From Chitinophagaceae bacterium (GTDB lineage Bacteria; Bacteroidota; Bacteroidia; Chitinophagales; Chitinophagaceae): DNA of 64,000 bases. The notes beneath the pieces are model-generated. The model ran no database searches and had not been told where the DNA came from. It was given only the letters and a program-made list of their open reading frames with translations. Positions 10,387-19,390 of this stretch are shown one piece after another. The stretch is from positions 47,330 through 111,329 of the forward strand of contig CANGIY010000014.1 of assembly GCA_947454235.1 (NCBI GenBank), in the 5' to 3' direction. Numbering within the stretch: the first letter of the stretch is position 1; each line of letters starts with the position of its first letter. The position numbers were made by a program, and so were the translations under genes.

Positions 10387-11073
10387 TTATAATTCAATTG
10401 TTTTTCCTACTTCAGGCAGTATGAGTTCAATGCCTTCTTTCGCAAACATGGCTATAGCTGCTTCATGGTCAATTTTGATATAACCAAACGTATCAAAATG
10501 CACACCAATGATTTTTTTACAGTTGATCATTTTTGCTGCGATTACAGCGTCAGCGGCATCCATGGTAAAGTTGCCACCCACGGGGAGAATTGCAAAATCC
10601 ATTGAGCCGTAATATTGAAACATTTGAAATTCAGAAGTCAACGAAGTGTCGCCTGAATAGTAAAACGTTTTTTCTTTTCCGTACACAACAAAGCCTCCTG
10701 GGTTGCCACCATAAGTGCCATCGGGTAGTACACTGCTGTGCATTGCAGGTACATACCTCACCTTTCCAATTTCAAAATTGAATGAGCCAAAGTTCATAGG
10801 ATGGAAGTTAGTTACGCCTTGTTTTTCAGCCCATGAAATAATTTCATAAGCTGAAATGACTTTAGCATTTGTACGCTTAGCAATACTTACCAAGTCGCCT
10901 ACATGGTCGCCATGACCGTGCGATACCAGAATGTAATCAGCTTGAATATCATCGGCATTTACTTTTCCTGCTGCCGATGGGTTACCAGTGATGAACGGAT
11001 CGAAAAGAATTTTTTTGCCATCAGTTTCAATCATGAAAGTGGCGTGACCATAAAAAGTAAATTTCATATACAA
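10387..11073 (-). CDS. Metal-dependent hydrolase, UPF0173/YtkL-like metallo-beta-lactamase fold
   Basis: SHGHGDHVGD, SGDTSLTSEF, IGVHFDTFGYI motifs. Confidence 0.9.
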   Translation of the reverse strand: MYMKFTFYGHATFMIETDGKKILFDPFITGNPSAAGKVNADDIQADYILVSHGHGDHVGDLVSIAKRTNAKVISAYEIISWAEKQGVTNFHPMNFGSFNFEIGKVRYVPAMHSSVLPDGTYGGNPGGFVVYGKEKTFYYSGDTSLTSEFQMFQYYGSMDFAILPVGGNFTMDAADAVIAAKMINCKKIIGVHFDTFGYIKIDHEAAIAMFAKEGIELILPEVGKTIEL

Positions 11074-11120
11074 TTGAGGTTTGTTGTCAAAAATAAGGTT
11101 GAAGAATCAAATAACGATTT

Positions 11121-12539
11121 CTATTTTTTAAGCTCCAGAAGTACTACATTTTCAATGTGGTGTGTATGCGGGAACATATCAACCGGTTGCACTTTCTTTA
11201 TATCGTACATAGTACACAGCAGTTGCAGATCGCGTGCCTGGGTAGCCGGGTTACAGCTGACATAAACAATTCTTGGGGCAGCCATTTTCAACAACTGATC
11301 TACCAGTTTTGTATGCATTCCTGCCCTTGGCGGGTCGGTAATTATCACATCAGGCTTGCCATGTTGCGTAAAGAAGTCATCAGTACAAATATCAATTACG
11401 TCGCCTGTAAAGAAGGTACAATGGTCGAGGTTGTTAATTGAAGCATTTTCACGGGCGTCAATAATTGCATCGTCAATTACTTCAATACCTACTACTTTTT
11501 TCGCACCCGCTGAACAAAAAATACCTATTGAGCCGGTTCCGCAGTACAAATCATAAAGCGTTTCACTGCCTGTTAGTCCGGCAAAATCTCTCGCTACTTT
11601 ATACAGCGTTTCTGCCTGGCGGGAATTGGTCTGGAAGAATGATTTTGGTGAAATTTTGAATACATATTGTTCGAGTTGCTCCCTGATGAAAGCAGTACCC
11701 TTGAACACTTTTACATCCCGGTCGTAAATAGTGTCGTTCTTTTTATCGTTGATGGTGTATTGGAGCGAAGTTATACCCGGTATGTTGGCATCCATGTGTT
11801 TGAGCAAATCAAACAACACATTATCATCTTCGTAAGCTACAACGAGGTTAATCATTAATTCTCCCAAAGTAGTTTTCCTGATGATAATATTGCGCAACCA
11901 GCCCGTGTGTTTACGTATGTCGTAGTAAGGGAGTTGGTGTTCTAAAGAATATTTGCGCACTACATCCAGTATCAGGTTTACCGGGTCTTCCAGCAAGTAA
12001 CATGTTTCAATCGGTACAACTTTATCGAACAAGCCTGGTGCATGGAAGCCAAAAGCCGGTTCGGGTTCAAACTTTTCGTCGCGCGATTCAATTTCTTCAA
12101 AGGTTCTGTATTTCTGTGTTGAGAAAGTAAATTCCAGTTTGTTTCTGTAGTATTTATCATCAGCACTACCTAATATAGGAAACATCTCACGAAACTCGAG
12201 GTGACCAATTCTTTTGAGTTGATCTTCAACTTGTTGCTGTTTGTATTTGAGCTGAATAGGGTAGGGCAACATTTGCCATTTACACCCACCGCAAACACCA
12301 AAGTGCTGGCAAAAAGGTTGTACCCTGTCAGGCGATGGTGTTATCAATTTCACCATGCGTGCTTCAGCCCATGCACTTTTGTTTTTTGTTGTTACTGCAT
12401 TAATTACGTCGCCGGGAACTACGTTTTCAACAAATACTACCTTCCCATCTTCAAGGTGAGCGATACTTTTACCTTCGGCAGCATAAGCATCAATAGTTAA
12501 ATGCTCGAGCGGAACGCGTTTTTTCTTTTTACTAGACAA
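11121..12539 (-). CDS. rlmD: 23S rRNA (uracil-5-)-methyltransferase RumA/RlmD family
   Basis: TRAM-like N-terminus, Fe-S motif CQHFGVCGGCKWQ, DLYCGTGSIGIF, TDPPRAGMH, YVSCNPATQARDL. Confidence 0.93.
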   Translation of the reverse strand: MSSKKKKRVPLEHLTIDAYAAEGKSIAHLEDGKVVFVENVVPGDVINAVTTKNKSAWAEARMVKLITPSPDRVQPFCQHFGVCGGCKWQMLPYPIQLKYKQQQVEDQLKRIGHLEFREMFPILGSADDKYYRNKLEFTFSTQKYRTFEEIESRDEKFEPEPAFGFHAPGLFDKVVPIETCYLLEDPVNLILDVVRKYSLEHQLPYYDIRKHTGWLRNIIIRKTTLGELMINLVVAYEDDNVLFDLLKHMDANIPGITSLQYTINDKKNDTIYDRDVKVFKGTAFIREQLEQYVFKISPKSFFQTNSRQAETLYKVARDFAGLTGSETLYDLYCGTGSIGIFCSAGAKKVVGIEVIDDAIIDARENASINNLDHCTFFTGDVIDICTDDFFTQHGKPDVIITDPPRAGMHTKLVDQLLKMAAPRIVYVSCNPATQARDLQLLCTMYDIKKVQPVDMFPHTHHIENVVLLELKK

Positions 12540-12759
12540 TTTAAAATGTGTTTTGGTTGTAAGAACCCAATTTTCGATGGCGCAAATTTATATGCAAAAG
12601 GGCATAGTATCGCTGTATGGTTTATTTTGGGAGTGGTTTTCTTAAAGGTTTGTATAAGAACTGTTATTGATTTCTAAAAATAACAGGTCGAAAAAATGGC
12701 AAATCGGTGTTGTTACATTCTTTTATGAATTTTTTAGCTAAACCTTTCCCGACAATTAA

Positions 12760-12767
12760 TAATTTTG
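12760..12767 (+). promoter_or_regulatory. Candidate Bacteroidota -7 element (TAATTTTG)
   Basis: Matches TAnnTTTG upstream of the CDS at 12806; no clear TTTG -33 element seen. Confidence 0.35.
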
Positions 12768-12805
12768 AACCTGTCTAATAGCTGTAACCAAATATTCAAA
12801 AACCT

Positions 12806-14296
12806 ATGAATCAGGTAAAAAAATTACTTACTGTTGCTTTAGCCTTATGTGCCCTGCAATCTAATGCCCAAAAGTCTACCGACAAATCTAAAGGCGGTGG
12901 GTTACACAAGGCGTACAATATTAAGCTCGTATTGCCCGATGTGAAAGATACCGGTGTTTATCTGGCGCACTTTTATGGCAAGGGTGGCAATGAAATTTAC
13001 ATCTCCGATTCGGCTAAGTTTAAGAAAGGAGGCATTGCCGAATTTCATTCGAACGATAGCAACTTCGTAGGTGGTTCGTACATGCTTTTGATGTCTGATA
13101 AACGCACCAATTTCGAATTTTTGCTCGATCGTGGCGATAACTTGACCATCACTGGTTCGGTGGAAAAACTTCCCGAGAGCCTTAAGTTCACAGGTTCGCA
13201 CCAAAACGATTTGTTCATAGATTATGAAATTAAAGCACGAGAAAATGGTGAAGCGCAACAAAAGCTGGTAAAAGAACTTGAAACTTGCAAGACAAAAGAA
13301 GATACTGCTAAAGTGAGAGAGAAATCAGTGGCGCAAAGCAAGAAATTTGTGAATTACAGGCGCGATGTGGTTAAAAATAATCCGGGTTCATTGGTTGCAA
13401 GCATCCTGAATGCGCTAGAAAAACCTGAAATTCCTGAAGGCGACCATTTCTTAGCTGATGGAAAAACAAAAGACTCAACTTTTGCATACAGGTATTATAA
13501 AAACCACTTTTGGGATTATTTCAACTTTCAGGACGACCGTTTGATTTACACACCATTGTATGACGGTTTACTTGATGAATATTTCAGCAAAGAAGTACTT
13601 CCTTACCCTGACTCTGTTGAGCAGGAAGGCGACATGTTGTTGAAGAAAGCACGTGGTTCGAAAGATGTGTTCAAATACACGCTTTACTGGCTCACTAAAT
13701 ACGTTGAAAACAGTAAAGTAATGGGCTTGAGCGATGCATTCGTGTATTTCGTTGAAAACTATTACATGAAAGGTGATGCATTCTGGCTTTCTCAGGGCGA
13801 CCTTCAAAAATACATTGACAGGGCTCGTAAAATGGGACCAAATGTAATTGGTAACGTGGCTCCTGAATTGAAATTGCCAAACGTAGGTAACAAGAAAACA
13901 GAAACACTTTCACAAGTGAAATCAAAATACACGCTTGTTATGTTCTATTCGCCAAACTGCGGTCACTGTCAGCACGAAATTCCTGCTTTGGACTCAGCTT
14001 ATGAGGCAAGTTTGAAAGAAAAAGGTTTGACAATATTTACCGTAGCTACCGAGGGCGACGATAAAGCTATTAACGCATTCCTTGAAAAACACAAAGTAGA
14101 TAAAAAGTGGGTGAACACCTGGGATCCTGAAAACGTAGGTAACTACCATAACAATTACGACGTGTACAGCACTCCTACAATTTACTTGCTTGACGATCGT
14201 AAAATAATTGTTGGTAAAAGGCTCGACCATAGCAATATCGGTAGCCTGATAGACATGAACGAACGTAAGAAAAAGGAAAAAACTCAAAAGAAATAA
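12806..14296 (+). CDS. TlpA-like thioredoxin-fold protein (DUF4369/DUF5106-type architecture)
   Basis: Signal peptide; C-terminal YSPNCGHCQHEIPALDS redox motif and YSTPTIYLLDDRKIIVGKRLD. Confidence 0.85.
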   Translation: MNQVKKLLTVALALCALQSNAQKSTDKSKGGGLHKAYNIKLVLPDVKDTGVYLAHFYGKGGNEIYISDSAKFKKGGIAEFHSNDSNFVGGSYMLLMSDKRTNFEFLLDRGDNLTITGSVEKLPESLKFTGSHQNDLFIDYEIKARENGEAQQKLVKELETCKTKEDTAKVREKSVAQSKKFVNYRRDVVKNNPGSLVASILNALEKPEIPEGDHFLADGKTKDSTFAYRYYKNHFWDYFNFQDDRLIYTPLYDGLLDEYFSKEVLPYPDSVEQEGDMLLKKARGSKDVFKYTLYWLTKYVENSKVMGLSDAFVYFVENYYMKGDAFWLSQGDLQKYIDRARKMGPNVIGNVAPELKLPNVGNKKTETLSQVKSKYTLVMFYSPNCGHCQHEIPALDSAYEASLKEKGLTIFTVATEGDDKAINAFLEKHKVDKKWVNTWDPENVGNYHNNYDVYSTPTIYLLDDRKIIVGKRLDHSNIGSLIDMNERKKKEKTQKK

Positions 14297-14302
14297 AAGC
14301 TC

Positions 14303-14337
14303 AAAAAAGCAGTTAAAACATTTTAGCTGCTTTTTTT
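14303..14337 (+). terminator. Rho-independent terminator between tandem paralogs
   Basis: AAAAAAGCAGTTAAAACATTTTAGCTGCTTTTTTT. Confidence 0.7.
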
Positions 14338-14434
14338 GAATGTATTAATTCCTGATTAAAGAAGTTGAAAAGTAACCCAATTAACGGTACTTTTGAGCAC
14401 ACTAACCATTCATAAATAATACCCCAAAACAAAC

Positions 14435-15883
14435 ATGAAAAGGATAATAGCACTACTTTTTTGCGCCATTTTTGCCACATCAGCGGCATTTGCAGGCAAA
14501 AAAGGATATAAAATTCAATTGAAGCTTTCGGGTGTAAAGGACTCGATGGTGTACTTGGTACACTATTACGGAAAGCCGTTACCTAAAATTTACAAGTCCG
14601 ATTCTGCTATTTTTAATAAGAAAGGAATAGCTGAATTCAACTCCAACGATTCAACATTTGTAGGTGGTATCTACATCATGTTGCTTTCTGACAAGAAAAC
14701 ATACTTTGAATTCTTGTTGAATGCAGGTGATGATATCTCTATTTCAGGTAAAATTGGTGATTTGCCGGGCAGTCTGGTGTTCAGAAATTCGCCCGAAAAC
14801 GAGCCATTCAAACGTTATGAAGAGTTTTTGAAAACCTACAGCGAAAGGCAGGAGGGATACAAAAAAGAACTTTCGCAGGCAAAATCAAGTGCTGACACTG
14901 CCGATGTAAGGAAGAGAGCGGTTGCAGCAGCCAAAGAGTTGAATAAATATAGAAAAGACTTCGCTACAAAAAATCCTAACACATTTTTAGCCGAAATATT
15001 CAATGCACTTGAAGTGGTGCAGGTGCCTGAAGGCGATCATTTTTTGCCTGATGGTAAAACAAAAGACTCTACGTTTGGCTTCACATACTTCAAAGCACAT
15101 TACTGGGATGGCTGGAACTTTCAAGACGATCGTTTAATCAACACTCCTTTGTATGATGCTAAGCTGGAAGAATATGTAACCAGGCTTACGCTTCCTTACC
15201 CTGACAGCCTTGAAAAAGAAGCTGACTTCTTATTGAAAAAGACGAAAGGCACTAAAGATTTGTTTAAATACACTTTGTGGTGGTTGACACAATATATTGA
15301 AAACAGCAAAGTAATGGGTGTTGACGAAGTATTTGTTTATCTCGTTGAGAACTATTACATGAAGGGCGATGCTTTTTGGTTAACGCCTGAAGAGTTGAAA
15401 AAATATACCGACAGGGCACAAAAAATTGCTCCAAACGTAATTGGTAATGTGTCTCCTGAAGTGAAAGTGAAGAATGTATTTACTCAGGAAGATGTTTCAT
15501 TGAGCAGCATTAAGGGTGGTAAGTTTTACTTGCTGGTGTTTTATTCTCCCGATTGCGGTCACTGTCAAAAAGAAATTCCATTGATTGACTCGGTTTATAA
15601 GGCAGCTTTTAAAGCAAAGGGCGGTAAAATATTTACAGTTTCAACCGAAGGTGACAGCAAGAAAATTCAGGAGTTTCTGATCAAAAATAAATTGGAAGAA
15701 TGGACAAATAACTGGGATCCGGACAACCAGGGCGGCTGGAGAAACAATTTTGATGTGTACAGTACTCCAACAATTTACCTATTAGACGAAAAGAAAATCA
15801 TTAGGGGTAAACGCCTCGACCACTCAAACATCATGACTGTAATTGAAATGATGGAGAAGAGAGCAAAAGACCAAAAAAAGTAA
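14435..15883 (+). CDS. TlpA-like thioredoxin-fold protein, paralog of the preceding gene
   Basis: Collinear similarity to 12806..14296, including YSPDCGHCQKEIP and DVYSTPTIYLLDEKKIIRGKRLDHSNI. Confidence 0.87.
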   Translation: MKRIIALLFCAIFATSAAFAGKKGYKIQLKLSGVKDSMVYLVHYYGKPLPKIYKSDSAIFNKKGIAEFNSNDSTFVGGIYIMLLSDKKTYFEFLLNAGDDISISGKIGDLPGSLVFRNSPENEPFKRYEEFLKTYSERQEGYKKELSQAKSSADTADVRKRAVAAAKELNKYRKDFATKNPNTFLAEIFNALEVVQVPEGDHFLPDGKTKDSTFGFTYFKAHYWDGWNFQDDRLINTPLYDAKLEEYVTRLTLPYPDSLEKEADFLLKKTKGTKDLFKYTLWWLTQYIENSKVMGVDEVFVYLVENYYMKGDAFWLTPEELKKYTDRAQKIAPNVIGNVSPEVKVKNVFTQEDVSLSSIKGGKFYLLVFYSPDCGHCQKEIPLIDSVYKAAFKAKGGKIFTVSTEGDSKKIQEFLIKNKLEEWTNNWDPDNQGGWRNNFDVYSTPTIYLLDEKKIIRGKRLDHSNIMTVIEMMEKRAKDQKK

Positions 15884-15925
15884 TTAATTTCGAAGCCTAA
15901 AAACACTTATTTAACTGCACAGAAT

Positions 15926-17884
15926 ATGCGAAAGTTTTTATTGACTACCCTGATTACCGGCGCTGCAATAGGTTCCGGATATGCCCAAAACCTATTTACT
16001 TACGGAAATAAGTCGGTCACTAAAGAAGAGTTTTTAAGAGTGTACAAAAAAAATGCACTCAAAGGTAAAGCTGATATGAGCGATACCGCACTCAAAAGTT
16101 ATCTTGATTTATACAGCCTGTTCCGCATGAAAGTTGCTGAGGCTGAAAAACAACATCTTGATACTGTTGAGAAAATTAAGAAAGACCTTGACTCGTATCG
16201 TAAGTCGCTTGCCCGTAATTACCTCACTGATGAGCAAATGACCAATAAGCTTGTTAAAGAAGCTTATGACAGAATGAAGGAGAATATTCATGTTGAGTAT
16301 ATCCTTATTTCTTGCCCTCCGGGTTCTGATTCTACAGCTCCTTACAAGAAAATTGACAGCATCTATAAAGTGCTCGTCGATAAAAAAGGAAACTTCGAAG
16401 ATCTCGCCAAAGATCTTTCAGATGACAAAGGAACAAAAGACAGGAATGGCGATGCAGGTTTCCTTACTTCAATGCAAACCGTATATCCGTTTGAAAATGC
16501 GATGTACAACACTCCGGTTGGTAAGTTCTCAAAACCTTTCAGAACGCAATTCGGTTATGTAATTGTAAAAGTGCTTGAAAAGCGCAAGGATATCGGTACT
16601 ATGAAAGTAGCTCAGATATTGTTGGCTACTCCGAAACTGAAAGGAGAAGAGGGTGTCAGGGTTGCAAAAGCAAAAGCTGACAGTATCTCTGCGGCATTGA
16701 AAGCAGGAGCTTCTTTCAGTGAAATGGTTAAAAAGTACTCTGAAGACAACTATTCATTGCGCGATAGTGGTGTTTTGAAACCATTCGGTTCAGGTACATA
16801 TAGAGCTGCATTCGAAAATGCAGCAGTTGCGCTTAAAAACCCGGGCGATATCTCTGCTCCGGTTAAAACTGACTTCGGGTTTCACATTATCAAGTTGATA
16901 TCAAAAACAGATTTGAAACCATTCGATTCTATCAAAAATCAATTGAAAAAGCGTGTAGAAAACGACTCAAGGGCTTCTATGGCTCGTGAAGTGTACATGG
17001 CTAAAGTGAAAGAGAAGAACGGTTACAAAGAGTTTAGCGCGAACATCGAAGAGATTTACAAAAAAATAGATAAAGCGATTGTTGACACTGGTAAAGCGCG
17101 TGGTTCTTTCAACGCAAGCAGCCTTTCTGATGCCAACAAACCTGTATTTACTTTAGATGGCGTAACCTACACTCAATACGATTTCGTGAAATTCCTGGAT
17201 GAATTGACGCATTCAAGAATCATGAACAATCGTATGCCTACAATCACTGACGGCTTTACAAACTACACAAGTAAAGCACTAAATGATGTTCAGGAGAAAA
17301 AGCTGGAAAAAGAAAATCCGGAATTCAGAAACCTGATGAGCGAATACAGAGATGGTATCTTGTTGTTTGAATTGATGGACAGAAATGTTTGGAGTAAAGC
17401 ATCTAAAGATTCAGCAGGTTTGAAAGCTTTCTTTGAGACACGTAAAGGCAAGTACATGTGGGAGCCTGGCTTTGAAGGTTCAGTTTATACTTTCAAAAAT
17501 AAAGCGGCACTTGATACGGGTATGATGTTTATTAACGATGCTAAATTAACCGACGAAGAAATACTGAAAGCATTGAATACACAGTCAACGCCAGACAGAG
17601 TGAACATTCAGCGCGGACGTTATGAGTTCTCTAAATTCAGAGATGCTTCTCAGGCTGAATTGACCAATAACAACAAAAAGGTAATCAACATGCCTAACGG
17701 TTCATTCAAAGTTGTTTATGCACGTCAGATATTCAATACCCCTGGTCCTAAAACTTTAGAAGAAGCACGCGGATATGTTGTGGCTGAATATCAGGATTTC
17801 CTTGAAAAACAATTCAATGAAAAAATGCGTCGTGAATTCCCAGTGAAAGTTAACGATGCAGTTCTGAAAAGCTGTTCTAAATAA
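15926..17884 (+). CDS. Peptidylprolyl isomerase (parvulin/SurA-like, two rotamase domains)
   Basis: Repeats of the type GDAGFLTSMQTVYPFENAMYNTPVGKFSKPFRTQFGYVIVKV and GVLKPFGSGTYRAAFENAAVAL..FGFHIIKL. Confidence 0.88.
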   Translation: MRKFLLTTLITGAAIGSGYAQNLFTYGNKSVTKEEFLRVYKKNALKGKADMSDTALKSYLDLYSLFRMKVAEAEKQHLDTVEKIKKDLDSYRKSLARNYLTDEQMTNKLVKEAYDRMKENIHVEYILISCPPGSDSTAPYKKIDSIYKVLVDKKGNFEDLAKDLSDDKGTKDRNGDAGFLTSMQTVYPFENAMYNTPVGKFSKPFRTQFGYVIVKVLEKRKDIGTMKVAQILLATPKLKGEEGVRVAKAKADSISAALKAGASFSEMVKKYSEDNYSLRDSGVLKPFGSGTYRAAFENAAVALKNPGDISAPVKTDFGFHIIKLISKTDLKPFDSIKNQLKKRVENDSRASMAREVYMAKVKEKNGYKEFSANIEEIYKKIDKAIVDTGKARGSFNASSLSDANKPVFTLDGVTYTQYDFVKFLDELTHSRIMNNRMPTITDGFTNYTSKALNDVQEKKLEKENPEFRNLMSEYRDGILLFELMDRNVWSKASKDSAGLKAFFETRKGKYMWEPGFEGSVYTFKNKAALDTGMMFINDAKLTDEEILKALNTQSTPDRVNIQRGRYEFSKFRDASQAELTNNNKKVINMPNGSFKVVYARQIFNTPGPKTLEEARGYVVAEYQDFLEKQFNEKMRREFPVKVNDAVLKSCSK

Positions 17885-17906
17885 TATAAATTAAAGTATG
17901 TATAGA

Positions 17907-17936
17907 GGCCGGGTTCGAAAGAGTCCGGCTTTTTTC
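17907..17936 (+). terminator. Rho-independent terminator
   Basis: GCCGGGTTCGAAAGAGTCCGGCTTTTTT just after the PPIase gene. Confidence 0.7.
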
Positions 17937-18051
17937 TTGCGACGATAATTCCCATTTTCTAACAGATGTATATCCTTGTCACAAAAAAGTCATTGAAGTG
18001 TGGGCTTTCTTTTATCTTTACGTATCTGCTTTATGGTAGGTTTTTTCGAAG

Positions 18052-19041
18052 ATGATTGGAAAAATATTGGACAAAATAGGACTGGCAGAGGTTGCTGACT
18101 TTGGGAGAAGTGTAAAGACTAAAGGGCTTTCAAAAACGCTCCAAATTGCCCGTGAACGTAAGGAAGATGATAAAAAAGCCGCCCCCAACGATACGGTACT
18201 GGAAATACATAAAATCAGGTCATTAAGGGAATACCAGCATTTTTTGAGCACTCATCAGGTCGAATACACCGAGATGGCAAAAGTGTGTGGCGAATATGAA
18301 AATAATGGGAAGCAAGAGTTTACAGTTGCCGCCTATTCTTATCCTATGCAAAAGTGGGAACGAATGCACGTGGATTTCCTATATTCTGATGGAAAGACAA
18401 TCAATTGGCGGGAACGGCTAATTTGCCCCGACTCTTTGCTCAACAACAGGTTAAGGGCATCAATACACATGATTGACAGGGAATTGAAACCGAATGTAGG
18501 ATCTTCAATTTACATCGCCGAACAGCTAACACCGCTCTACGCCTACCTATCGAAAAAGTATAAGCACCTTGTAGGTAGTGAGTTCCTGGGTATTGACGTA
18601 AAGTCCGGAACAGTTAACGAGCGAGGTTTGAGGCACGAAGATGCTACTCAGCTTTCTTTTAAAGACGAATCGTTTGATTACTACCTCACTTTTGAATGTT
18701 TAGAACATATCCCTGATTACAAGAAGGCATTTTCGGAAGCATCAAGAATTTTAAAGAAAGGCGGAAAAATGTTTTTTACCGTTCCTTTCCGTTCAGGCGC
18801 GCATGAAAATCTAATTAGGGCAGTTTTAAATGAGAAAGGAGAAGTGGTGCATTTAACCGAACCCGAGTATCACGGCGACCCTGTACATTCTGATAAAGGC
18901 ATATTGTGCTTTCAGCATTTTGGTTGGCAGATGTTTGAAGAATTAAAAGAGGTAGGTTTCACCGATAGCTACGCACTTGTTTTTCAATCAGTTGAATTTG
19001 GGTATTTTACGGAACAAATGATATTTATAGCTTGTAAGTAG
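18052..19041 (+). CDS. Class I SAM-dependent methyltransferase (Methyltransf_11-like C-terminus)
   Basis: SEFLGIDVKSG...LSFKDESFDYYLTFECLEHIPDYKKAFSEASRILKKGGKMFFTVPF. Confidence 0.82.
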   Translation: MIGKILDKIGLAEVADFGRSVKTKGLSKTLQIARERKEDDKKAAPNDTVLEIHKIRSLREYQHFLSTHQVEYTEMAKVCGEYENNGKQEFTVAAYSYPMQKWERMHVDFLYSDGKTINWRERLICPDSLLNNRLRASIHMIDRELKPNVGSSIYIAEQLTPLYAYLSKKYKHLVGSEFLGIDVKSGTVNERGLRHEDATQLSFKDESFDYYLTFECLEHIPDYKKAFSEASRILKKGGKMFFTVPFRSGAHENLIRAVLNEKGEVVHLTEPEYHGDPVHSDKGILCFQHFGWQMFEELKEVGFTDSYALVFQSVEFGYFTEQMIFIACK

Positions 19042-19048
19042 CCTAAAA

Positions 19049-19079
19049 CAAAAAAACTGCCGGATGGCAGTTTTTTTGT
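19049..19079. terminator. Bidirectional rho-independent terminator between convergent genes
   Basis: AAAAAAACTGCC-GGAT-GGCAGTTTTTTT; works on both strands. Confidence 0.75.
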
Positions 19080-19100
19080 TTTATATAGACAAGAGAAAAA

Positions 19101-19292
19101 TTATTTAGATGATTTTTCGCTTTCTTTTTTGTCTTCTTTTTTCTCGTCTTTGCTACATTTTTTCTTGTCTTTGCAGCAAGAACCTTCTTTGTGGCATTTT
19201 TCACTTTTCTTCTTGCAGCATGCTTTTTCTTGCGCTCCGGCAACACCTGCAACCATCATTGCAGCAGCCAATAATAATGTTACTTTTTTCAT
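19101..19292 (-). CDS. Small secreted Lys/Cys-rich protein of unknown function
   Basis: Signal peptide MKKVTLLLAAAMMVAGVAGAQ followed by EKACCKKKSEKCHKEGSCCKDKKKCSKDEKKEDKKESEKSSK. Confidence 0.6.
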   Translation of the reverse strand: MKKVTLLLAAAMMVAGVAGAQEKACCKKKSEKCHKEGSCCKDKKKCSKDEKKEDKKESEKSSK

Positions 19293-19390
19293 TTTTTCCG
19301 TTTTAATTTAGTAACGTAAAGGTAAGTGAATTTTTATTTCAAACACCAACCTACGTCATAGTTATAGTTAAAAAATTAATAAAGACCTGT

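Noticed and set aside
19043-19252. 69-aa Lys/Arg-rich minus ORF overlapping the Cys/Lys-rich gene
   Set aside because: Out-of-frame reading of the same Lys-rich region; lacks a signal peptide; the 19101-19292 frame has one.
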